Shown one piece after another: positions 10,492-22,300 of a stretch of 64,000 bases of DNA; position 1 is the stretch's first letter; each line of letters opens with the position of its first letter. This DNA is from Polymyxa betae (taxonomy: Eukaryota; Endomyxa; Phytomyxea; Plasmodiophorida; Plasmodiophoridae), in assembly GCA_003693705.1 (NCBI GenBank), contig RBZT01000323.1:1-64000 (forward strand), read 5' to 3'. The translations under genes were made by a program, and so were the position numbers. The notes beneath the pieces were generated by a model that worked only from the letters and a program-made list of their open reading frames with translations, did not search any database and had not been told where the DNA came from.

Positions 10492-11575
10492 TCATGGATT
10501 TCTTTCGCTCTGCACTTGTTGGCAGCTATCGGTCGAGTAAGTGTGCTTCTCGATCAACTCCATCAGGTTCGGGCTGATTCTGTTCACCAAATCCAGCGTC
10601 ACAGCGATCGTCAGCTTGGCGTTCAGCGCCGGCCACTTCCGATAATTCAGGATCGCATTCGGGCTATCATCATTATCAGCATTTTGCAACAACCCTCCTG
10701 CTATATGTCTCACCTCGGGTTGTGAATCAGCGAATCCCGTATCAGAATCATCTGAGCGATTATCGTCAAGATGTTCAGATGCAGACCGAAAGCTATCAGG
10801 AAATCCCAGAGCTTTAAAACCTCGGAGAACGGCTGCAGACAGCACAACATGCTCGACACAACTGTTATAAAGTCATAAAATGAAAAAAAATGTTTGAAAA
10901 TATTTCTTTTAAAAAAACAATTGTTTGAACAATCTAAAACAATATCTTGTTTGTTTGCATACGAGGGAAGGCGTAGACGGTGGCGATTAGGTTCTTCGAT
11001 TTCAGGTAATCGAAAAGTTCGCGATCAATGGAGCTCAAGCATTGGTCGAGTAGAATGCATCCAGCTCTGGGCCCCAACATGCTCTGCACCCAGTAGGTCG
11101 GGCAATACACCTTCACGAATCTCGAGAACGTCGCGTGAGCGTCCAGCTCGCCCATACAATACAGAAACGGCCCCGAAATCGCATTCATCCCCTGCAGATA
11201 GCGGAACCCATCGCCGGCGTTCTCGTGGACGAACGAATTCAGCAGACGAATCATGGAATTCTCGCTGACGCGATTCTGGAACGATTTCTCGTTGGGAAAC
11301 GTTCGAAACGAATCGCTGCGAATCTTCTGGTATTGCTCGCAAGGCCCGCGACGAATCAGGGCGCAATACCGCTCGGCGCTGACGCTCTCCACGCCCAGCA
11401 GCGTCTTCCAGATCAGGCCGCGGATCTCATTCTGGTCGTCAGCGACGCCATGGAAAAGCAGGTGCCGGCGCAGTTGGAACAGGAGGTCGGCGGCCGTGTC
11501 GTCGCCGGCCGAGCAGGCACCCAGGAATTGCCTCAGAATGTGCAGCGATTGGCGGTCGCCATCACTCCGTGGCAT
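10492..11575 (-). CDS. BUB2: TBC-domain GTPase activator, BUB2/Cdc16 type
   Basis: This is a compact TBC (Rab-GAP) protein. Both catalytic fingers are visible: IRSDSFR fits IxxDxxR, and YLQGMN supplies the glutamine. The continuation (AGPFLYCMGELDAHATF-like segment, LLDQCLSSIDRELFDYL, KNLIATVYAFP, then EVLKLWDFLIAFGLHLNIL) matches the yeast Bub2/Cdc16 subfamily, the GAP for the Tem1/Spg1 GTPase in the spindle-position and septation checkpoint. Exons 10963-11575, 10714-10861 and 10492-10663 total 310 residues; introns are 101 and 50 bp. The start MPRSDG is chosen because the long frame upstream is low-complexity and lies before the conserved helix. The subfamily call rests on recalled similarity. 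Confidence 0.82.
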
Positions 11576-11617
11576 TATGATAGGAAGGTTGGGGGTCGCC
11601 CCAGCCTGATTCTGTAA

Positions 11618-11652
11618 GATGGGGTGATGGGGCGATGGGGTGATGGAGTCGC
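11618..11652 (+). repeat. Short tandem repeat (GATGGGGY)n
   Basis: About four 8-bp units, GATGGGGT/GATGGGGC, run in tandem, ending in GATGGAGTC. The repeat lies 40 bp upstream of the BUB2-like start codon, in its presumed 5' leader on the other strand. Confidence 0.7.
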
Positions 11653-12063
11653 CCCGAGCCGGCCAAGGCAGAGCGATCTGGCGAGAGTGGCAAACGTTGG
11701 GGAAGCGTCTGATGGATATCTGCCTGCTCTGTGGCTGACTGGCGTCCTGGACCTTCACAGAGGCCCGACCACCTCTATAGGGGGACCTCGAGACGCGATC
11801 TTCATGCCCGACCAGAGCACTATCAGATAAGATGGTGCGACGTGCGCGAATAAATGACGAAAACCTGGGTTTGTTATTCATGACGAAAACATTCAGAATA
11901 CCGGTAGAAAACTTCTCCTAATGCTAAACGTATCTTAGATTAGCTTGTCTGCGTATCTTGCTGTATACTGCGGCTTTATACATACAAAAAGAAGCCATTT
12001 GCAGATTTATAAAGTTTTGTCGTTAAGAAACACGTTATTAAGGTTACAGAAATGACGCCTTAT
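11653..12063. other. Intergenic, nothing recognised
   Basis: This region holds the 5' side of the BUB2-like gene and the 3' side of the minus-strand secreted-protein gene. The BUB2 frame stays open into it, but the encoded sequence is arginine/serine/proline-rich and shows no conserved features. Confidence 0.45.
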
Positions 12064-12510
12064 TTAGCTGATGCTCTTCAGACCATGCGATCCACCAAAT
12101 CGTCCCCGGAACTTATTGAATCGATTGATATCATCCTGCTTGCTGAGGCGGTTCCGATGCGCGCCAGTATGTCGGCTGTTGATGGTCGCGATGCCGTCGT
12201 CGACCGCCTCCATGTCGGCGTCGACCACGGACATGCCGTTATATGTTCGGCGAATCATGGCGTCCATGCCAGTGGCCGCCTCCGTATCCGAGCCTTGCGT
12301 ATGCTGTCCAGCAATCCACGGGCTCCAGAACGGGTTCGCCGGGCGCACGGCGCCGTACGCGTCGGTGTGCTGGCCCAGCATGGCTCGCAGCTGGGAGTTG
12401 ATACCCATGTCGGCGTCGAGACGAACGCCCATTTGGGCCTTGTTGCGAATGATGACGGCGTCGAATTGGCCTAAGACGACCAGCGCGAGCAACAGCAGCG
12501 ACGAATGCAT
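12064..12510 (-). CDS. Small secreted protein 1 of a local cluster
   Basis: This single-exon gene encodes 148 residues. The N-terminus MHSSLLLLALVVLGQFDA is a clear signal peptide with likely cleavage after FDA. The mature part has no cysteine, is polar, and contains the aromatic motif FWSPWIAG preceded by a helix-like segment (INSQLRAMLGQ). The tail is rich in Arg, Asp and Asn. Similar spacing of a helix and a FW-x2-W motif occurs in the secreted protein at 13342, and a looser version (KWAPGW) in the one at 12680, so the three may be ancient paralogues. It is transcribed divergently from the 12680 gene, 169 bp away. No family is known to me; an extracellular or effector role is only a guess. 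Confidence 0.6.
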   Translation of the reverse strand: MHSSLLLLALVVLGQFDAVIIRNKAQMGVRLDADMGINSQLRAMLGQHTDAYGAVRPANPFWSPWIAGQHTQGSDTEAATGMDAMIRRTYNGMSVVDADMEAVDDGIATINSRHTGAHRNRLSKQDDINRFNKFRGRFGGSHGLKSIS

Positions 12511-12679
12511 CTTGTTATGAAATGAACGACGAATGGCTCATTCTCAAGAGGGTCCCTCAAGGTTGTGGTCGGTTGCGTCTCGGGCATCATCCACCATGGA
12601 ACGACCGATGCGAAATCGACCATCACTTCGAAGAGGTAACCCCGAGCTAGTGCTTCGATAATCGTTCATTCTGATCACG
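12511..12679. promoter_or_regulatory. Shared divergent promoter region of two secreted-protein genes
   Basis: The two start codons (12510 on the minus strand, 12680 on the plus strand) are separated by only 169 bp, so both promoters must lie here or overlap. I see no unambiguous TATA box. The inference is from gene layout only. Confidence 0.4.
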
Positions 12680-13009
12680 ATGAGATTGTTGATACTGGTG
12701 CTATCAGCAGCGACGATGATGATGTGCCGGGGTGGCGGCATGCTGCCCAGCAACAACCCGGTCGCCATGCAACTAGCTCACGTCGCAAACTTGGAAAACA
12801 TTCAGCAGCGAGTGCTCGGCGACGCCGGTGAACAAGCTGTAGACACTAACCTGCAGAAATGGGCGCCTGGTTGGAATGTCAGGACGCTTCATGCAGCAAC
12901 GATGCCATCAAGCGTTGAAGAATTCAGCAAGAATCAGGGAGAAATGATGCAGCGCAAGCAGCTACTGAGGGACCAAATCCAAACCATAAGCAAATCATCG
13001 TTCAAGTAA
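12680..13009 (+). CDS. Small secreted protein 2 of a local cluster
   Basis: This single exon encodes 109 residues starting with MRLLILVLSAATMMMC, a signal peptide. The mature part begins with LPSNNPVAMQ, matched by LTSNDPVAMQ at the same place in the protein at 13342; both then have a helix with IQQR. A KWAPGW motif follows, then a charged helical C-terminus (QGEMMQRKQLLRDQIQ). The shared signal-SN[ND]PVAMQ-helix-IQQR layout makes these two genes recent or functionally constrained tandem paralogues. Function is unknown. An adhesion, cyst-wall or host-directed secreted role cannot be told apart from sequence. Confidence 0.65.
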   Translation: MRLLILVLSAATMMMCRGGGMLPSNNPVAMQLAHVANLENIQQRVLGDAGEQAVDTNLQKWAPGWNVRTLHAATMPSSVEEFSKNQGEMMQRKQLLRDQIQTISKSSFK

Positions 13010-13341
13010 AACTTCTGAAACGGTTTAGATCTCATCAGATGGCATCGTGACCTCAAATATCGTAATACATCAAATAATCATATCGTGAGTTCGATTATAG
13101 CGATCGACCTGAATACCTTCTTAGCACTGTTCGTGATAACGATAGGATGGAGCTGTTCAGAACGAAAACCAACACCGTCTTAACAGCCATAGAAGAGGAC
13201 GGTTGAACGAAGCTTCAAAGAAGCTAAACCTTATACGTTAGTCCATAATGGTGGGTTAGATCAGCCGATAGAAATCAGCCATAAGTTCGACCAACGACCC
13301 CCAAGAGCAGCTGCTGTTGCTACTCTTCCTTCATTCATAAA

Positions 13342-13635
13342 ATGGCACGATTGCATCATCTTCTTCTGTTCGTACTGGCGGTCTTATCGACCATGGGCGA
13401 TGAAACACTCACCAGCAATGATCCCGTGGCCATGCAGGCCCGATCTCTGCAACACCAGTTCCAAGCGATCCAGCAGCGGACGTTCAACAATGCACATCAG
13501 CGAACTCTGCAACCACAAGCCATGTTCTGGCAGCAATGGAATGGCGTCCAGCAAGCGAATGCAGCACTGCAGGTTAACAATCCTCTCAACAACGGCAACC
13601 TCCGGCCTCCTATGACGCCAGCCAAATTCAACTAA
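13342..13635 (+). CDS. Small secreted protein 3 of a local cluster
   Basis: This single exon encodes 97 residues. MARLHHLLLFVLAVLSTMG is the signal peptide. The mature protein starts TLTSNDPVAMQ, followed by a Gln-rich amphipathic helix with IQQR, the motif MFWQQWNG, and an Asn/Pro-rich tail (NNPLNNGNL). It shares the SN[ND]PVAMQ and IQQR motifs with the gene at 12680 and the FW-x2-W motif with the one at 12064. It contains no cysteine. It lies 332 bp downstream of its tandem relative and in the same orientation. Confidence 0.65.
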   Translation: MARLHHLLLFVLAVLSTMGDETLTSNDPVAMQARSLQHQFQAIQQRTFNNAHQRTLQPQAMFWQQWNGVQQANAALQVNNPLNNGNLRPPMTPAKFN

Positions 13636-13970
13636 ACCACACAGCACTTCAAGCATCGCTCCAAACTGTTACAATACTTCATAAATTTTATGATTGACTC
13701 ACATCCAGTAGCATCTCGCCATATGTTGTCGTCCAATGCAGACACAGGTTCTTGACAGCAACGAAAACACATTGATATGAGACAGCCAGGCCTACAAACA
13801 GCCCTACAAAACAATCACTAAAAGCAAATCTGAAGTCACGTTTAGCACACCAATTCGCGATAGAGAATGATGGGACATGCTGGCGAACCAGAGCCCATGC
13901 CTAATCAGGTGATGTAAGGCATCCGGGCGATCGTGCCTAAATCGATTTAGAAACTGAAAGCTTCCAGACT

Positions 13971-14875
13971 CTACGAGCAATCCCACCAGGTGTCCCATTC
14001 CCTCTTGAAATACATTAATGCTCCGATCATACTGACAGCTGCAGCTCCTGCCACATAGAAATCGAAAACCGGCGCCGTCCAATGCCGAGGAGAATACCAG
14101 AAAGGCTGAAACCTCCTGCAATCGTCTATCAATGCCAAATGGACAAATGTTTGTTTGTATAACGACTAACCCGAATTGATATACAGTAAAAGCCAGATGT
14201 GGCGACATTTTGGTTGCTATGACTGCTGAAATTGTAGTTAGCAGAAAGCATACCAGAATAGTCGCTGATAGGACAACTTTCTCGCTGGTTAGCCAGGCTG
14301 CCCATCGGGCCCGTTCGAACGAATACCGAAACAGGCACTGGTCGCATTGATAATAGCTCTGCGAATTAGCGCTAAGCCGTCTCCATCTATAAACAGCTTC
14401 AGCAATTTACAGGAGAAAATTTCTGACAGGATTACTGATTTAAACATCCAACATGGACGAAGCGCATACTGCCTGAGCATTTACAGGGCGAGATGAAACG
14501 ACCCGTTTCCGGCGTCGTATCCGAATCGTGACAGATTCGACACATTTTCGGCTCATTAGATTCCGGAGAGCCTGGATTGAAAGCCTCCGAAGCGGTTCTT
14601 GGCGAATCCGCCTCTGGTTGAAGCAGCTCGTTCCTAGGCGCTTCATCAGAAAGAGGATAAGAGGCAATCAGCGTGTCGCCATGGCGTAGGCAAGAGCCGA
14701 TCGCTGCGGTAGGCTCCAGAGGCGGACTGTCTCGAGGCCAGGCTAATCGTAAGCTGCCGCCCGAGTAGCACTGATTGTGGCTGATAAGAGTTTGGAGAAC
14801 GTCAGAGATGGCCTGGGTCTCGTCCAGGTCTAGACGAAGTCGGCCGTCATGGTAGATGACGCCAACAGTGATCAT
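13971..14875 (-). CDS. Membrane RING-CH (MARCH-type) E3 ubiquitin ligase
   Basis: Exons 14436-14875, 14171-14386 and 13971-14115 join in frame (introns 49 and 55 bp) into 266 residues. A full RING-CH zinc motif spans about 110-165: CRIC, PCKC, H and C in VHVGCLNQW, then CDQC. Two membrane segments follow: KVVLSATILVCFLLTTISAV and, in exon 3, YVAGAAAVSMIGALMYF. The first 75 residues (GVIYHDGRLRLDLDET...IGSCLRHGDTLIASYPL) look like a ubiquitin-like fold, an unusual partner for RING-CH. MARCH proteins ubiquitinate membrane substrates in the ER, endosomes or mitochondria. The subtype cannot be assigned. Confidence 0.8.
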
Positions 14876-15595
14876 TTACATACAACCATACAGTCAAATG
14901 ATGTGTACTGCATGAATATAAAGCGCGATATAAAACTTGGATTTTTCAAAAACAATTCGTCGATTTTTCTGGAATTTTCATACCAATGCATGGGTGAGCG
15001 CCAACCAGGGCTGAAAATGATATAGTTTTTCTGGGTTAGCCAAAATGTTTTTCTAGTACTGGCCCGTAAATTCAGCAAACGGAAAAGCGGTTGTGACTTT
15101 GTCATGACAGTTCTTTTAAAAGTTTATTGGCTGTCATATGACTTATATCTGCTTGTGTGAATTGCTGTCAAGATGTATGATTACTCACGAGACGCTGAAA
15201 TCGCAGTGACGACGAGAGGTTGCTGAGGACATAATCTAACATATCTAGGGTAGGTACAGCTTAGGTCAAAAAACAAGCATAGAATACATCATGGAACCTT
15301 CACTGCCGGTAAGGAATCAAACCGTCAACAAACTTAATATAGGACGGAACGAAACGTAAAGCCAGTAGATGGCAAATATGTGAAGGGCTGAAAACTCTTC
15401 CCAGGTTTTTATGTCTTCAGCAACAACCCAGATCTGCATGTGAAAACTCGAATACCAGATGTCAATTCTCACGAAACCCACGTTTCCTTATGCGAACTTC
15501 AAGTGGGAGTTAGCGATCATAGTTTCAACAACCGAATGGATCAAATTCAACAACTTTAAAAAAATGCATCCAATTTGGTTATATTATTACCTTAA
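14876..15595. other. Intergenic, nothing recognised
   Basis: This lies between the MARCH-type gene start (14875) and the RMND5 stop (15596), both on the minus strand. It should hold the MARCH promoter and the RMND5 3' end. No frame resembles a known protein. Confidence 0.5.
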
Positions 15596-17032
15596 TTAAA
15601 ACTGTAGTGGTAGCGAATCCTGTACGGTCTGCTCAACAGAGCAATATGGGCACTTGAACGTCCTCATGGCAGAGCTCCTTCCAATACGAGGTATATTCTC
15701 CATAGAAGAGCGAGATATCACATGACCGCATAAGAGCATCATAGGCTGATCATCAACAGTTTTTGAAACTGGACAAACAAATGTCGAATGGTATTGAAAC
15801 TTCTTCCCGAGGTCCAGTGCAATCTAACAATGACAGAGTGTCAGATATTCAATCGTAGAACACAAATGACTTCAGGATTACTTCAGAAGCATTGCATGAC
15901 ACATTCAGGGCTGAACTCTGGGATTGCAAGGCATTAATCTTGACGAGCGGCGGCAAGGCGATCTGGCTGGCTGCCACGCTGAAAGAAATTCTGTACTATT
16001 GATAATCACTTATAAATAAAACCAACCAGACTGAAAGCGGGCTTTCTTTCGCCAGTCCCATGCCTTTACAGAAGACAGAAATGAAGATTTTCTCGAGGGC
16101 ATCCCAATCTTCACTCGAAGTCCCAACATATTTAAATTTCGAGAATACAAATATCAGCATTCCCATCAAATCCCCGATCTGTGCAGCTACGATTGCATAG
16201 TCAACGGGAACCTTTACAAATCCTTTACAAATTACCGTATTCTGGAAATAATAAAGGGAAATTAGCTCGAGCGTACTTGACGGCAGCGCTAACATGCCCT
16301 TTCTCGAGCAATTGAAGATATTCCATTCGATGCAGGTGGAACAGCAAGAGATTATACTCCCTTCTATTGTCTTGACAACAGCACCAGCTAAATTCAGAAA
16401 CATTAGCATTCTTTGGGTGCACAAACCGATCATCATCATTACTTCACGCATGGTGAGATCTCTTTTCGTCGTAACGACTGAAGAAGGATGTCAAGCGTAG
16501 CGAACCGTTCGTCAAACGAAAAGTTCATTTGCGTCTCACTGATTAGAGATTGGGCGATACTGAACCGACCCGTTCGTAATAAATGGTTGACAATGATTCG
16601 GTCGAGAAGCTCATCATTCAGCACAGTCGAATCTTTAACACCTTCAATCGAATCACAGACCTGCAGTAGGCGACTAAATCGCCAGATAAAACTATTGAAG
16701 GAATCATTTAGCGCATACTGCTTCCATCTTCTGAGATATAGTCGCGATTTCTACAGTCCCTGTTTTCAGTAGCCCAGCCAATCTGAGCAGCGAATCATTA
16801 TAAAACAGATCCTCTAACAAAGCATTATTTACTGCTTTCGAACTGGTTTTAGCAAATCCGCTGACGATTTACAATCTATTCTCCTTGTTGCCTCAAGCTC
16901 GTCAGCCAGGCTCCTGATATCGTTTGCAAACCGGGTTATGGCCGCTTCTGTCTGTTCTGATAATTGTCTCTGCTGATCTGCAAACACATCGAAAGACGCT
17001 TGTAGCCTGGGGACATCTGACCGCCTAAACAT
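15596..17032 (-). CDS. RMND5: GID/CTLH E3 ligase subunit RMND5/Gid2
   Basis: This is the RING subunit of the GID/CTLH ubiquitin ligase. In order there is an N-terminal coiled region, a LisH segment (DELLDRIIVNHLLRTGRF), CTLH/CRA helices (FHLHRMEYLQLLEKG, YARANFPLLFPEY), the ESPLSV-VAASQIALPPLVKI block and a C-terminal degenerate RING: FVCPVSK, MMLLCGHVISR and FKCPYC. The RING lacks some zinc ligands, as in all Gid2 proteins. At least five introns of about 48-60 bp are needed. Joins near 16440, 16230, 16000 and 15830 are well supported by phase; the 5' region (16700-16870) has alternative solutions. Yeast GID degrades gluconeogenic enzymes; the target here is unknown. Confidence 0.85.
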
Positions 17033-17358
17033 GATAGAAGACTAATGACGGACTAAGTGGAAAGGACATGACAGAACTTACACCAGTCAAGGCTGTAATG
17101 TTACAGCGATCGCTCGAACTCGCATGGAACGATACCATTTCTACGACAGTCTGTACCAAAGCCACCTACAGTGGTCTGCCCCAAATCAAAATGGGGATAT
17201 CAAGGCAAGGAAAGAGAGAGAGATAAAGAGACGGGCGAAAAGACAGAGAATTAACAAGACTGAGTAATGTTACAAAGGTCAAAGAATGGCGATTTCTAGA
17301 GTGACCCTATCCATATGGCTTACAAGACGATGTTGGAGAGCGGAGAGCGAAAGCATAG
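17033..17358. other. Short intergenic region
   Basis: This holds the promoter side of RMND5 and the 3' end of CDK11, both on the minus strand. There is a purine-rich run around 17190-17260 (AAAGAGAGAGAGATAAAGAG). No gene was found. Confidence 0.5.
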
Positions 17359-18990
17359 TTATCTCTGTATTGCAGGAATGGACAAAGAGATCATGGAGGG
17401 ATCCTGCGGCCTGGGCGGCTCTTTAAACCAGTCGTGTTCTAGAGCGTCTTTCGCAGAGATTCGTTGTTCGGGATCCAAAGCTAGAAGTCGCGATAGCAAA
17501 TCGAATCCTTTTCCCGTTAGATACGACGCGCTGGTTACCGATCGTCTCGGGAACAGATCCGACAGAGATCCTGATCAGAAAACTCAGATAAGAGAGGTAG
17601 AAGTTAGGCGAAATCGCACCTTTGGTAGGTTTCCAGGTCCAGTTTTGAGCATGAGGAAGTTTCATATAACCAGGCCAGTTTTCTTCGGTTGGAGATCCGA
17701 CCAACGAGAATATTTTATGTAATTGGTCCAGCTCGCCCTGCGCCCCTTCGAAAAGCGGCGTCTTTGTTAGGAGCTCGGCGAAGATGCATCCTACAGACCA
17801 CATATCGACAGCTGTGCTATAGGTCTTGGCTCCTGTCTTGCAATAAGCAATGCGCCAATACAGCATTGAATCTACAAACCTAAAAGAAGCTCTGGAGAGC
17901 GGTACCAAAGCGTGACAACCAGAGGCGAATATTCTTTGACGGGATCGCCGAATTTCCTTGCCAGACCTAAATCGCAGATCTTTAACATGCCATGGTTGTT
18001 GAGTAGTAAATTCGTGGTCTTCAAATCTCGATGTATAATCCAGTGCGAATGCAGATATGCTACTCCCCGAAGAAGCTGCTGCATAAGACACTTCACCTCG
18101 CTCTGTGAGAAAGGCTCCTTTTTCGCCTTAATCAGCGATTTCACCTGAAAACAATTAATGTGTGTTTTCGGATAGCAAAGAATGCTGACTTCATGGGTCA
18201 TATGTTCCATCACCATGAAGATTTGACCAGGACGGCGCCCAATCACGATCTCGCGCAGCTGGACCAGATTCGGATGACTAAGTGACATCAAAATATTGAT
18301 TTCCCGAAGAGACGTCACTGGGAATCCAGCAGCTTGCGAATCCATCTTGATTTTTTTTAAAGCGACCGCTGTGAAAATAAATTTGGAAAAGGGTATTAAG
18401 GCGATATAAAAGTACTTTGTTTTGTCGCTTTGTCAATAGCTTGATGAACAACACCATAGGCTCCTTCACTAATCGTCTTCACCCGTTCGAATTCATCCAC
18501 GCTTCGGCATCCAAGACGGGCAACAGAGGCGACAGTCGAGATGTAAGGCTGTGATCGTGATTGAACCTCGAGAGTGGCTTCACTATCACTATCCGAGTCG
18601 AGAGCACAAGAATCAGGTGGCGTTGGGAGTCGAACCTGAAAGGACACCATAAAAAACAGCCTCGTTAAAATGTGTTATGTGAAATATTTCCACCTGATCT
18701 TCATTTAGCTCTATTTTGTGTTCATCGACGCTTTGACGTTCTGAGACAGGGCCGATTTCCGCCTCCTGCCTCTTAACTTCTTCAAGCAGATTCTGCTCCT
18801 CTTCTAGCAGTTTCTGCTTTTTCAGCTCTTCAGCAATGGCATCACGAAGCCATTGTGGCTGGCTGTGCAGCACTGGCTCGGGCGCCTTTTGATCACATAC
18901 AGGGCGCTGATACGATCTCTGATTCGACGATCCTTGTCTATGCCCAGACCTGGGCGGGTCGTGACGGGGTCGTTTCGCCCAGGGATCCAT
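17359..18990 (-). CDS. CDK11: Cyclin-dependent kinase 11 (PITSLRE-type)
   Basis: The kinase domain opens with [20 protein letters not shown], nearly the CDK11 signature; the Gly-loop is followed across an intron by TVALKKIK. The diagnostic PITSLRE helix reads [10 protein letters not shown]. Catalytic loop HRDLKTTN is intact, DFG is replaced by DLG (CDLGLARKF), and the T-loop [15 protein letters not shown] is present. The C-lobe ends [10 protein letters not shown] with the stop at 17359, reached through an intron near 17585. At least five short introns are present. CDK11 with cyclin L regulates splicing and transcription. The N-terminal part (about 150 residues, an NLS-like KRPRH start and a Glu-rich coil) is far shorter than the animal RS-rich extension. 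Confidence 0.9.
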
Positions 18991-19272
18991 TTGTTTTGAG
19001 AAGAAACCCGCAGTCCGAATCCGATAATGCCTTCTTTCAACGACTTATTTCAAATGCTACCGATTTCTTGTTAAAAAGGAAACCAACATGCTTACCTAAA
19101 GATTTATGGCGATGATAGAACAAAAAAACACTGAGCGATACAAAACTTGAATCCAACAATATGGATAAGTTGATATTCTTAGCTTGTTTATTTCTGTTAT
19201 AGATATTAGGCTATGCTAACAGGGATTCTGATTGCCCATGTTTTAAGGATTCACCTTTAATTAAAACGCAGT
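18991..19272. promoter_or_regulatory. Divergent promoter region of CDK11 and the chorismate-lyase-like gene
   Basis: The start codons at 18990 (minus) and 19273 (plus) face away from each other over 282 bp of AT-rich sequence, so both promoters are expected here. No specific element was identified. Confidence 0.4.
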
Positions 19273-20014
19273 ATGTCTGTAGAATCTAAACTCAGTGACT
19301 ATGCGGTAAGTTTGTCTCTATCGGAATCCATAGTCGTTGCGATACCGTCAAATGACAGAGAGATTTTGTGCCAGCAACGATCAACATGCTGAGTCGTGCT
19401 CGAAACTGACAAGCGTATGGTTCACCGACCTATACGACGATGGTAAACCGCAGATAGAGATGGAGCTGATCAGACCGGAATCCATTCCTGAGCCGTGTCG
19501 AACATTGCTTCATCACGACCACAATATGACGCCCACGCTGGCAACATGGTGTCGATCTAAGGCGAATCTCAGCGTTCTTCAAAAAATTTTTGACATAAAG
19601 CAATCTGTTCTGAGCCGTATCATTACGCTGGATTGCGAAGGTCATATCGTGGAGTTATCGTCTATCAGAATCTATTTGAGTTCGCTGCCGGAATATACAC
19701 ACCACAGGTGCCATTTCATGTCTTTGTTGTAACTTATGCACGTTGTTTATTGTTCGATAATTCTTAGAGTACTTTCTGGAGAGATACCTCTAGGCACCAT
19801 GCTGATTGAGAATGGCATCTCCCAACATTGTGTTCCAGATTGTTTTCTGAAAGTTTCCTGTGATTCTGTTCTAAAAAAGATTTTTGGCACGGACTCGGAT
19901 GCGTTTCTTTTCGGCAGGAGAAATCGATTGCTGTCAGATACAAAACAAGTCATTGCCGAGCTCATTGAAATAATTCCCGGCCCTAATCAGCTGGAGAAAA
20001 TAAAAAAGCAGTAA
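19273..20014 (+). CDS. Chorismate-lyase-like (UbiC/DUF98 fold) protein
   Basis: Exons 19273-19305, 19361-19707 and 19768-20014 give 208 residues in frame; the first donor is GTAAGT. The layout recalls the chorismate pyruvate-lyase-like fold: LLHHDHNMTPTL early, a beta-rich middle, RVLSGEIPLGTMLIEN, then FGRRNRLLSDT and a final ELIEIIPGPN (compare the R-x-L-x8-PLG block and the G/RR...E-LP ending of UbiC-like proteins). UbiC makes 4-hydroxybenzoate for ubiquinone, but eukaryotic relatives are uncharacterised and catalysis should not be assumed. Similarity is recalled, not searched. Confidence 0.5.
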
Positions 20015-20121
20015 TCTGTTCTGATCAACGTTAATTAATTTATTTGTAGATTTAAACCTAGATAAATACATATGGAGCAATCGGTGTTATTTAAACAGGT
20101 TTTCTAAGCCGTAATGCATCC

Positions 20122-21563
<1,442 letters not shown>

Positions 21564-22130
21564 AGAAGAGGCCTGGATTTGATGTCGACAACAACCTTGG
21601 GATGCTAGGCTGCGCTGGTTCGTCTTCCAGGCACCGTCTCAGTAGCACAGATCCGACAATAATTCCCTATGAGATGGCAAGCCACACGCCGACAAGGTCC
21701 ATATGGACGCGCGTGCTCGAGCCCTTTCGGCACAAGCCAGATATTTGTAGGTTTGTACCGGGCAGGTCGGCGATCACCGTCGAACTCTCTATTGCCTGCC
21801 ATATTAAACGAATGAAGAAGGCCCCGCCATGATTCTCTCCCTGTAATGACAGGAAACACGTTCTCTGTCAAAGAGATCTCTCTTTCACCGTGACGAAAAT
21901 CATGACGCAGTCATTAGTAGAGCTATTGAACGATTGCTTTATCTGCTACAAGCGTATCGTAGCTTCTCGTATCGCAATACGTAATCTTAAAAAACAGCAA
22001 TTGGTCGAAATTTGTTTGGAAGCATGCGTTTCGCGCGTACATTGAAATAAAAATTCATTAGATATTTCTTTCGTCCGTCAAATTCTAAGATAACAGAGCA
22101 GCAATAATCGATCATAAACAATATTGTTAC
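21564..22130. other. Intergenic, MAP kinase promoter side
   Basis: This lies between the MAP kinase start and its pseudogene fragment. The open frames at 21602-21871 overlap each other on both strands and resemble nothing. Confidence 0.45.
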
Positions 22131-22300
22131 GGTTAACGATGCCCGGGCGTCGGGCGGCGCCTTTCGATTTCTTCAAAGATCAGATTCTGATCCCGAGCTT
22201 AGTCCCAGCATGTTGCTCAAACTCAAAGGTATATTCTCTTGCGCATGTTGATTCCTCAGCCGGAAGTTGTTAAGCTTTCAGATACGGATGCTTAAGAGGT
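22131..22300 (-). pseudogene. Decayed partial copy of the MAP kinase 3' end
   Basis: From GGTTAACG at 22131 the sequence aligns base by base with the C-terminal exon of the intact MAP kinase (20132-20290), in the same orientation: the LRTGVVNP end, the FEEIEKL region, TKLGIQKL and the FEFERLAG region are all recognisable as DNA. Indels break the frame; for example CTGGATCC becomes CTGATCC. Similarity fades near 22300, so only the last 55 or so codons were copied or survive. It lies 570 bp upstream of the functional gene's start and has no plausible coding function. Confidence 0.8.
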
